Translations under genes and position numbers: made by a program
Part shown: positions 46,601 to 58,600 of the stretch, one piece after another
Position numbering within the stretch: the stretch's first letter is position 1
How the letters are laid out: every line of letters starts with the position of its first letter
Notes under the pieces: generated by a model
What the model saw: only the letters and a program-made list of their open reading frames with translations
Told to the model about the DNA's origin: nothing
The model's database searches: none
Origin: Spisula solida
Taxonomy: Eukaryota; Mollusca; Bivalvia; Venerida; Mactridae
Length of the DNA: 64,000 bases
NCBI GenBank assembly: GCA_947247005.1
Contig: OX365948.1
Location: 56,403,401 to 56,467,400, forward strand
Reading direction: 5' to 3'

Positions 46601-49600
46601 CAGCCTTCTCGATAACCTAGTGCCACTAGTAGTGGTAGAGCGTTCGCTTCGAGTGCGGGAGGTCCCGGGTCCAAGGCCGCGTCATACCAAAAGTTCCCTT
46701 GCTAGACGCTAAGCACTATAAAAAGAGAAACTGGTTTCTATTCTCTCTAGCCCTCGCTGCGATGGATAACCGCGTCATACCAAAAGTTCCCTTGCTAGAC
46801 GCTAAGCACTATAAAAAGAGAAACTGGTTTCTATTCTCTCTAGCCCTCGCTGCGATGGATAACATCAGAAAAGAGGTGTCGAGAGTGATTAATTTAAGTT
46901 GGAAAAACTTGTTTTACAATCGGCCTTTAATAAACGAGTACATACTACTCAGCCTACCCTATGGGTTTGCCCTTACCCAAAACATAATTATTATTAGCAT
47001 TAATGTTTTGCTGAAAGTAACCACGGATCGTTTGATATTCCAGTACATACAATCATTAAAATAATTTTTAAAAAAAATAAATGTTTTTCCTAACTACCTA
47101 CCCTATTTTCAGCATGTTACAGTAAGTACGTTATTAATTAGATTTGGTCGTATGAGCGTATATTGGTCTCGTCTACACGGCCCCGCCTTTTGTAAGTAGG
47201 CCTACACGAGAACATTAATTTTATACTAGTAGTAATTTAAGTAAGTAAGGAGGAAAAGGTGCAACCGTCGTAGGACTCGAACCCTTATCCACCAGTTTTA
47301 CTAGACCGTATTCTTACCAAAAGAGCTATCCGGAGGAATGTCGTTAATCAATCTCCAGTCTCAAAAGTCACTGCACTCTGTTACCTATCCATGTATTTCT
47401 AGGGTAGGACCCTAAGCTAGCCTTACCCTCATCGTACCCTGATGCGTCTCGGGCTTGGGACTTGAACCCTCGACCACCGGTTTTACTAGCCCGTGGGTTT
47501 AATCTTAGCTAGATCTAGTATCACCTTCTTCTATATCTAGATCAGTTGGTTGTTTGGTTCAAGAATAAGTAGGACGTTCGCTATAATTTGACGGGTCCGA
47601 TATGTTACATGTACAGCGTATAGATTCTTATGAGTATTATAATGTATATCCAAATTAGATCTAGTTATTCTAATAAGAGTTATCACTCGAACACTGTGCC
47701 ACTCTAGAGTAAGGTCGAGATATAGAAAGGATATCCGAGTTATAATTCGACCCGTTATATTACATGTTATATCTACAGCGTAGGCGTATAGATTCTAATA
47801 AGTATTAGATTTTATATTCAAATTAAATCTAGATCTAGTTATTTTAATAAAAGTAACATTTAAATTCAACTTACATTTTCATGTTGATCGTCGGGGAACA
47901 TTTTCCCGCTGTGCGATCAACAATGACGTCTCTATGAAGACGCCGGAAGTTAATGTTGCTAGGGACGCCGGAAGTAACGTGAAGTAAATAATTACGTCGC
48001 GCTGATTGGCTAGTTGATTAAATTAATTTAATTCATTCTATTTCCAAGTAGATATAGCACAGAGAATTTGACATGATCCTGACCTTTATGCATGAATATA
48101 TTACAAGGTTCTTGCGTTGAATATATAAATTTCCGCAAGCAAATCGTGCAATATCGGTCCTTTGGGTTTGTGTTGGTATAACACCTCGGGCGTCTTCGTG
48201 ATACTTCCCGCTGACGAAAACGTACAACCGGGATTATACATATAGACAATATGTCAGCAGTAAAATTATGCTTATTGAAGGTCGAGAGTCGTGTCAAATT
48301 CGCTGGACTATATTACATTTTACCTGGGCATAGATCTATTATGTATACATTTTACTCACGAAACTCGTACTCTTTTCGAATTTAGGGTTTTTATACATCA
48401 TAGGACCACAATGGAAATAAGAACTACGTTTAGTTCTTGTTTGGGTCATCCTTTACATGGTCTGGGAACTTGATTTACCCCTGATGTATGAGGATGGTAC
48501 CATAATGGTGGTCACGGGATTATATTATCAATCCCAAATTTGTAGTTGTTAAAGCAATGTAAGGAATTTAAATTTGAACGTAAGTTTAATATTTCTGTAA
48601 GTGCTTTGATAAAACAGTACCCAGCTGTGTCATTATTGAACATTCGCATCTACTAACTAACCTAAATGACCGTTCCGACCACTAACAACAGCTGTATGGT
48701 CTCTATCACCAACATCCCCAACACATTCTGTTTAATCTCCACTCATTCATGTTGACTTTATTACACCATAAGTAATCAGTATTTATTGTATTGTAAACTG
48801 ATTATTTTTCGTGGAGATTAGATTTCCAAATAGTTTGAGGTTTTGAAAACGACCACGAAATCAAATTCCAACGGATTATTGGCCTGCAGAATACGGAACA
48901 AAGGTTTTCAATTCCATGTTATGTAATCCACGAATTTATGACCACCACAAAATGATTGCATTTTACTAAAACCTACGAATTTTGATACATGTACTTACAA
49001 AAATATGTGATTTCACAATACATTTATTTAATGTATACGACATAACACCGCATTCAATATCTTTGGTTCGTCGCCCTCAGATGTGGCTGGTGTATTTGGT
49101 TGGTTAACTATATGCATACAGTCATGTATATGTCGTTATGAAAAGAGTAATTTATATTTTGTTTAATATGACTTCATGGTTTCGCCTTTTGCATAACAAG
49201 AATAGGTTACACATACATGTTAATGCGCTGAAAGTAATACATATTAAATGATTACGATGCATCTTGTCTGTGTTTTATGGAAAGCCATAGATCACCTTTG
49301 CAAGTGAAGTTAACTCTATAATCTATTGGAGAGTTTATTTCAGGCACTGTTGCAGTTCGCCAGTTCGGAACTTCGATAATTGGACAGTTCGCCACTTCGT
49401 CAGTTGGTAACTTGGACAGTTCGAGTACCCAACCGTCCACGTGTCGAAGTTCCCAACTTGCGAACTGTCGAACTGCCTAAAAATGAACTTCCCTATAGAG
49501 TATAGAGCGAACTTGCAAAAGGTTAACTATGGCTTTCCATAGTGTTAACATCTGTATTAGCTTGTAAGTTCGCAACATCCAGACGAAACGTCTCTTTAAT

Positions 49601-52600
49601 CTGCAACCGCGTACCGGGGATACCGTTTTATCAAAGCACTTGAGGAAATAGTAAACTTACGTTGAAATTTAATTTCTTTTTGATTATTTAAAACAACAGA
49701 AATTGGGGACATGCATGGTTTGCATGAGTTCATTACCTGAAGCATTATTAGTATTGCAGATGCATTTTTACACGTCGTACGTTGTTGTAAATGAATTACA
49801 ATTGTATAAAGATCTTAACTTTGAACGTAGGTTTAAGATTTCCGTAAGTGCTTTGATAAAACAGTACCCTGATGAAATGTCGACATTAATAACATGTTCT
49901 TAAATGGTAAACATGGTGACACAATTATTATACTTAATGTAATTCTAGACTTGATTGTATATGTCTTTTTACGAATAGACGGGTCTGTGCGCTGCAATAT
50001 TTCGTTTTTATTGCTTTTGGTTTAACAGTCTATATTTAGTATAGATATTTACATTGGTGTTTTGGTTATTTGACTCGCCGCTGTCAGGGTGTGTCGATTG
50101 TCGGATGGTCGGATACATAGTCATTGGGGGGGGGGGGGGGGGGGGGGTAAATGATGGTTTGAAGGGGTGGAATAATTGTCCCACTGAACGGCACGAGGTT
50201 ATAGGGATAGCTCTATATATACATGTAAGTCTCAACTGGCAAAAATGGATAACTACCGACTCAGCCAGGTTGCACCCCCACATTGGCAAGATTCACCGTG
50301 AGTCTTTCATTGGACCACCAATGATTCTACGTAGCCTTTTTTGTTTTAATTTCCTCTGCAAAATATACACATCCACATTGACATGCTTTACAGTCTTTTA
50401 CGAGGACCAACGATTCTACGTAGCCTTCATTGTTTTCATTTACACTGAGGTGCGAAAAAAAATCGTTGGTCGAATTTATCATGCATGGATTGGTGCATTC
50501 TTCTCTCTATTTACACTAAGGTGCAAAATAAAATGTTCGAATTTTCCATGCATACTGCATGAATGATATACAGCTAAAGTCATGTGTCAGCACTTTATAG
50601 GGTTTAAAAATAATTTTAAGCGATCAAAAGCGTGGTAACTGGGGTATTCATGTTTTATTTGCATGTTTTACTGTATAAGGTGAGATTATCGAGGGTGAAA
50701 AAATAACGATTTTTAATTTCAGACATTTGGCGTGTAGAAATTGTTAGAGATTGTTTAAATTTCTTAGAAGTGTTCTTTGTAGGCCAAAATTTACGCGCGA
50801 TGAAATGTGGATTTAAATATTCGCGGAATACATATTTGCGGAATTCACAGATATTTCTAATTTTCCACGTCGCTGACTGGACCAGTTTTACAGTAGCTAT
50901 AAAACGCATAGATCATGTACTTTTCACTCAATCGTGACACAGTTTTATACATTTTTTGTTACTGATAAGACTAACCGAAAGAAACAGTGTATTGTTTTCT
51001 GTAGTATAAAATGAGATCGAAATGTGATAACCTGCCAGAGTATGTTTGTATTGTGTTTGAAAATCACTAAACTACGGAGTATAGTACGCCCATTATTTAT
51101 TTTGGAGCATAGCCTATATTGCTTAGACATAGGCCTACTTTCAACTCCTACCCGAATACATTTGGACAACGTTATACTATATATTGTGTTGTAGACAAAT
51201 CGTATGGTGGTTAGCCGATAAAAACATGCGTTACAAACGTCAGCCAATGAAAACATGTTTTACCAACGTCAACAAATGAAAACATGTTTTACAAACTTCA
51301 GCCAATGGAAGCGTGAAAACATGTTTACAAAAATCAGCCAATGAAATTGTGTTTTATAACAAACGTAAACCAATGAAAAATTGTTCTATTGAAAACGTTT
51401 GCCCAATAGACATGGTTTGTACAGTGCACGCGTACGGTATTCTCAACTTATTTTGAAAGGAAATTTTAGCAAATGATAAAACTTATAAACTGCAAGAATA
51501 TTCTGGGTTGTCATTAAACAAAGCTTGCAGTTGATAAGTTTTATCATTTGTTAAAATATCCTTTTACAATTAGTTGTTATATTTCTAACATGCGTGGTCC
51601 AGTTGATTCACGACATCTCATTTAAGTTTTTCAATTCTCACTAATATTATGGATATTTCCCCTTTTTATTTCAGCTAATAGAAGACTTTCCACGATATAT
51701 AAAAGCAGCTGATGATATGATATGTGCTTCACCAGGGAACAGCGAACCTCAAATTGTTTACAAAGGGACTGTGTTAGAATTAGACCGTATCACTAAAAAT
51801 ACAGGGACGTATAGGGGCCATCGTGAGACGTATCTAATTTGCAAAGACAATGAAAACAATAAGGAGCTGGCCTTCCGGTACATGGCAGCGGTTAACTTTG
51901 TACAAGTCCCGGACACAACTAAAAGTGTGCTAAAAGATTTTATCGAGCGTCTACCTCTTCCTCAAACTGTGGAATTTTTAAACGTAAATCCTCATGACGT
52001 CATTTCCGTTGATGACGATGACGCTCGAGATTTGATGGTGATGCTGTCGGGACCTGTGCAATTACTTGGGCTTCAAATGGAGAATTTTATCGTCGGGAAA
52101 GTGAATTCCGACGAAAATTCGGACTGTGATACTTCAATAATAGCCATACCCGAGGCAGACCACGTGTTGGAATCGTTAAATGTTCGTCTGCCATGTGATA
52201 CTCGGAATTCGTATAAAGTGCGTTATAAATCTAATAGTTCTTACGTTGACGTCACTGTAGCAGACGACATTGTTTATGATTGTCTGCATCAAAAACTTTA
52301 CTTACGTTGTGAAAGAGATGAGACCCCTCTTGTGCTGCGTACTAACAGTTCCTTTGTCCCCGCATATGACAGCACTGATCCGCCCGATACACCTCCTTTA
52401 CCAGAAAAATGTGGTAAGAAAATATTGCAGTAATTTATACATTTTAAAGCCGTTCGCGGCAGTTTTATGTCATTCTGATCACCTCAGTCTTTATGCATTG
52501 CAGTACATGTATTATATTTACCGGAGACAAACGGAAATGGCCGAGCTCTCACGATTGAGTTTCTTCTATGAGAGGGGCAGCATTTCTCAATAATAGAATC

Positions 52601-55600
52601 TGTTCAAACTTTGTATATAAACACAGTAACGTTATCATGTCAGGAAGAGACAAATACAAACATATCATAGGTCACCCAACTTGTTTGTGAGTTATCTCCC
52701 CTTGAAACTGGTGTCTCTCCAACTTTGCGTATTTAAGGGCAGATAACTTCTAAATCGAAACAAGCTAGGTGACCTATAGTTAATTTTGCATTCTTCTGTT
52801 TCTAGTAAAAAATACACGTTTTTAGCTATTCCAAAAATAGTTTTCATGGCATTTCCATTTATCATGAAATGTTTTAAGATATAGCATGTCAATGTAGACT
52901 GCAGGTTCAAAAGTATGCATTAGGAAGCTTGATAGGCTATAACGTCACTGATACGTAATCTATTTAACCGTTTTGCTCAGTGTTATTTGATAGGTGTTGT
53001 TCAAAGTTACACAAACTGTCTTTCTTTTAATGGGGGACACGGTTTATTGAGTGCTACTTTGCCTTCAGTTTGTAAGGATGTAATTCTGATTTTCAACTAT
53101 TACGTAACCACGTTTGTTTCAGAAGGTAGAACCCTCTCATCCTCATTCTCCATGCCAGTAGTGAACGCTGAACACAAACCAGAATGTCCGAAATTGTCAA
53201 GGAAACGGTTCTTCTCTGCCAACGACATTGGAAGTAAGTTCACTTTGTGTAGTCACATTTTGTTCTTACCTCCCTTATGGTACTATGCTAATTTAAGAAA
53301 CCATGCAGTAACACAGGTAACTGTATCATTAATTAAGAGTAAAAAAACAACAAATTAAAACATTTTTTTTGTAAAATTTATACATTCATAACAAAAATGA
53401 ATATATAAATTTTACACAAAAAATGTTTTAATTTGTTTTACTCTTAATCAATGATACAGTTACCTGTGGTGTGACATTCATGGAAAGGCAGCATATGAGT
53501 AGTCTTGCTTGAAATATGCTTTATTTAAGGTGGACAAGTGGTCTAGTGGTAAGGGCTACTGACTGCTGATCTGAAGGTTGTGGGTTCGATCCCAGACGGT
53601 CAAAAACAGAAATGCTTTTCAGTGTTTCCCACCTAACATAACTGAAATTACTAACAGTCTTTGGACGAGACGTTATGCGAAGTCCCGTGAATGATGCTTT
53701 ACATCGGCACATAAAAGAACCAGGGATTCTTCTGGAACTGGGGCATCTTCTGTATCATGCACTATCCCCCAAAACTAAAGTGACTAACCTCGTCTGGGGG
53801 CCTTGCCCCTGGCGAGGATAAATAAAAGCATTGTCATATGCTTTATTGTCTGTCTCTTGCGTGGGTGGCTAGGCGCTGTTACTGCTTCTGCATGACCTCA
53901 ACTTGTCTATCCACGCATAGTACTGTACACATATCACGTATTTCATGGGTATTCAATTTCGTGGATTTTGATAAAAATGCATGTTCGTGGGATCGTAAAT
54001 TCGTGGATTACGGAACTTGAAAGGGTAAACCCATTTCTGAATTTGAGAGGTCGATTAATCGTGGGAATAAGATTGCGTGGCCGAGTTTAACAACGAAATC
54101 AACGAAAATTAAACTCCCTCGAAAACTAATGATTTTACACTGTATATTATTTGATAATTATTAAATTTTAAGTTGACTTATGTAACTTAAGTTGTGCAAT
54201 AATATACTCTCTGACGAGGGACGAGAGTTATATCAAATACAATTGCTTCGTTGTCAGTACATGTATTCACTTTTTTGTATTGTCTGCCATTTTATTGATG
54301 CTTTTGAATGTTTGTATATATCTATGCTTGTTTTGTAAGATGACCCCATGGGAGATAAGCCCTAGGCTTAATGGGTATATCATCGGAAAATAAAGTTATT
54401 ATTATTATTATTGTATCCCGTCTTTCAAAAAGTTTTTGTCTTCCGTTAAGTTAATACTGACTAATGCTTACACATTGTACATGTATTTAAACCGGAAGTT
54501 TTCAATGAACATTTACCAAGTAAATAGGAAAGATGCTGACAGCAGGAATGACGTGCTTGTATCATGTAAAGGTCACTATACGACCCTGAAATCGTTTAAA
54601 CATCGCAAAACATATAATTAACATACAAAATTACACTTCAAAATTACATTATGTACCTGAAAATCGTGACATTTGTCCCATGATAAACACTTAATAATCA
54701 CTGTTGAGCTCTAGGAGTTTAGGACACTCACTGAACATTGTAAGAATGACGTTCGTCTCAGCGTGTGGATAAATTATTGCTTAATGCATCTATTGACACG
54801 ATAGCGCAGTGGTAGAGCGTCCATTTTGTGTGCGGTAAATCAGGCCCTGATCTCATGAAGCATCTCCATATGAGGAAGATCTAATCTCAAATATTGGCAT
54901 GTGTCTTAATGTTAATTTCCATGCGAGACTGAACTCAAAATTAGCATCACTAAACAGAAATGTTATTCTGGGTTTATTACAGTAAACTTTAAAGGGCTGG
55001 AGCTTCATATTGATCTCAACTCAAATTGAGATTTCTCCTTGAGATGCTTCTGAAGATCGGGACCAGGGGTTGACTCTGTGACCTCGTCATACAACAGACG
55101 AACTAATAATACTGTAAAAACGGATATTTCCGCGGCTCAAAACGCCAGCGAATTTTGTTTTCATAGCAACGTCTGCTTCAATGAGTCATGTATATAGTCC
55201 GCCAATCATAACACAAGCCTTTGTTTACTAATAAAAATTAAGTGCATTTTCAATGTCCATTTTTCGTTCAATCTAATGCATAGTCAATTTTAATTGCATA
55301 TCGTCACCCGAGAACCAAAAGTGTTCTATCGTCATTTTTGCCAAACATGAGATTTATATACCGTTGGAAAGCTCTCGATAAGAGCTATGTCACAGTGCCC
55401 TTGTCTTCTTTCGGTGACATTTTCATATTTAGATATCAACAGATCCATTTATTTTGTTCTATCTGCTATTTTCATGTTTTTCTTGAGAACCAAATTGTTC
55501 TATCTGCGTTTTTGACCAATGTATTGCTCCCATCGAGTCACGTGATGTAAGCTAAAATGGTTGTATAATGTTCTATCTGCAGTAGACCGATTTAAGTGCG

Positions 55601-58600
55601 GTATGTTTGAATCAACGATTCTTCATGATATTTGGAAGTGTTCCTGAGATATACATAACTAAAATACATACCAATTTCTGTTAGAATTCGTCCACAAACA
55701 AAAAAGTTATAAAGGCTTTTAAAGCCCTGAATCTTAAAACCTGATTTTCTCGAAAACAAGAAAAAGACACATAGAACACTATGGTTCTCGGGCGACGATA
55801 TATTCTTTCAGTCTGCAATGATAACAAGCGGCCAGTCATCCGTGCAGTGTTTATGATTATCCATATTTATTTATTGATAAGAATACAATTATTTCCGGCG
55901 AGCTATGTACATGTATATAATTTCGTCACACCGGATGTCTGACTCTAATGTCGCTGACTTGTTATTATGATGAGCATTCTGACACTAATAATGTTTTGAA
56001 ATGTTAAACCGCGTTGTCAAAATTTATATATCCGATCAACATTGAGCAAATAGGGGTCTTATTTCCTAACATTGCATTTAAGATTTGATATTATAGGTTT
56101 AAATAAGTGGCGGCTCCGTGCTGATTATAAGCAGCCGTGTGAAGTCAGGAAACGTTAATTAAAATTTAAAATGTGGACTGCACAATTTGATTTTTAAACA
56201 TTTACGCGCATACAGTCTAAATCTTGCCAACCCCCCATTTATTCTCGAGTTAAATACTGTAAAATCATTAATTTTCGCGGGTATTAAATTTCGGTATTTG
56301 CGTTTGTCTCCGGTAAATCGCTTGCTTAGAATGAAAAGAACGTAAGTGCTACTTACTTACTTTATGAGCCTTTTTTCATGAAAATCGAAATAGGTCATGT
56401 TGTCCAAACGGAAGTTGAAAAAGCTGGTTTGTCCATTAGTAAAGAGTAGTTTTGTTTTTTCAAGATACTTACGTTTGTACTTACGACCTTCTCATCCTAA
56501 GCCAGCGAAATATACGTCTAAATTGCAATTTTGGTGAAATGGTAATTGGTGGGTTTTCGTGGGGATTTAATTTCGCGATCTAGATTCTATTTCATCTGTG
56601 AAATTGACGATTATTAAACCCACCGCGAATTGTAATACTGTTACAATGAATGTGTTTAATTCATGTATTTCGGGCTCAGTGATTTTCGATCGTAAATATT
56701 TTATATTGCAAATTTTCATGTTGGGTGATCGACAAAATACAGTAGCGATTTATGTTGTTAAAATTAAACAATGGTACAGTTGTTTAGTTTGGGATACCCA
56801 ATATTATAGAATGCTTATACGTGTTAAAGTGGTATGAAATTGGTATAATTATAAGAAAACAACACACCTTCATGCAATAAAAATCACGGTAATTGACACA
56901 TTAAACATAACACATCTATATTGGCATCCAAACGTTACATTTCAAGTCGAGTTCAAAAATCGAACATATCTAACTCCGTCATTTTGACCGGTTCGACTTT
57001 CATGCTGAGCTAGCAATTTTGTACACTTCGTTTTTGCCTTACTCTCAGTTCTTTGATCTTAATTACTACTAGTAAATGACCAATGAAATGTTGAATTAAA
57101 ATAAATATATCCTTACTGGATAAATAAACGAACCTAATTGGTCATAACAAAAATCAGTGGAAAATGTGTACAGGGTGTTAAAAAAGTTCGTTCTCAATGT
57201 TGAAATTTCAATAGTTTATTTTTCTGACTGCAAAATAATGTAATATATTCAGGTTAAATTCTTAAGGGTTCTACCATTGTTCTAACATTTCGAGCATTAA
57301 ATGAAATTATTAGTGTAAGAAATTAAAATTGAATACTGCGTTCAAAGCTCAGATGAAATTAAGTATGAATTTATATTTTGAGAACAAACTTTTTTAACAC
57401 CCTGTACATCTCACAGATTAGCTGACTGGCTCATGTACATTACGTATAGTTTTGCTCAAATTGAGATTTTGCTCAAACAGAAACAATTCAAGTTTGGGCA
57501 CATGCAATGTGCTTGTTTGTATATCTAAATATACTATTAATATACTTACATGTGGTTTTTTCAATTCAGGAAAGACAACGGGTGTAGGTTCGGACGGAGA
57601 GGTAAACAAGTTTATATTTTTTGTTTTCATTTAAAGTCCCATTATGCCTTAAATGGCTATTTTCAAAAAGCAATAACTTGGCAACATATCTGCAGAATGA
57701 TGCATTTTGAGCACTTTATTCGAGTCCTAAAGATAGAAAACACCATAAGATGAAAAAAAGCGAATAAAGCCTCCAGTTGGTTTGTAAACAAAATAACGAA
57801 ATGCAAGCAATAAATGCATAATTTAAAGTCTAAGGGGAGCAACTCTTGCAAAATCAGTATTTTGCCATCCATACAATTTACTAAATGTGATTTTCGGTAT
57901 ACTATTTCGACAGATATAGCTGAAATTCTGTCGTCAAATATAGGTAATTTGTGAAAAACATCCTAATTCTGTTTACTGGATGATCGGGAAAAAAGTTTTG
58001 GGAGAGATAATGTGACTTTAAAGCCCCATTTTCTCTTCATAAACTCTCTCTGATCATCCAGTAACTACAAGGAACTATGGTGTTTTTCACAAATGACCAA
58101 TAATTGACGCATAAAATACCTATTTTGCAAGAGTTGCTTCTCTTAGACTATAAATCATGCATTTATTGTTAACAATTCGTTATTTTGTCTACAAACCAAC
58201 TGGAGGTTGTATTTCGTTTACTTCCCTCTAATAATGTTTTCCACCTTTGTGACTCAACTAAAGTGCTCAAAATACATCATTCTGCAGATAGTTGACCAAG
58301 TTATTGTTTATTTTTAAAATAGCCATTTATATATATATAGGGCTTAATTTGGCTTCTTACGCAATGATGTCCCTTGCCGTTGCGATCAGTACTAACACGT
58401 GACGTAATCGATGTTAATAATGATCATTTTGTCAGGATGTTGACTTAAATAATTAGCTCCACTCTATGGGCGCGTTCGTAACGCTGTTCCGCACACCCCG
58501 GACAGTGGAACACAAGTTTACGAACAAACCGGAACACTGTTCGGAACATGTTCTTTCTGTGCCCGCCACAGAGGTGGTGCAGCCAGAACTGTCACGTGAT

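Larger units (their letters stand above)
45873..47874 (-). other. Intron 1 of the CBM20 gene
   Basis: Contains a 78 bp tandem repeat, a duplicated SINE-derived segment and two reverse tRNA-like SINE heads (about 47250-47335 and 47440-47505, each with gactcgaaccc / gacttgaaccc B boxes). Confidence 0.7.
48313..51674. other. CABIT intron 1, 3' portion: repeats
   Basis: Holds the MITE copies at 48796-49020, 49276-49541 and 49617-49869, a G-homopolymer, CCAAT-containing repeats and an inverted repeat just before exon 2. No coding exon seen. Confidence 0.5.

Noticed and set aside
53527..53600. tRNA gene
   Set aside because: Perfect A and B boxes but continuous with a long SINE body and A/T-rich tail.
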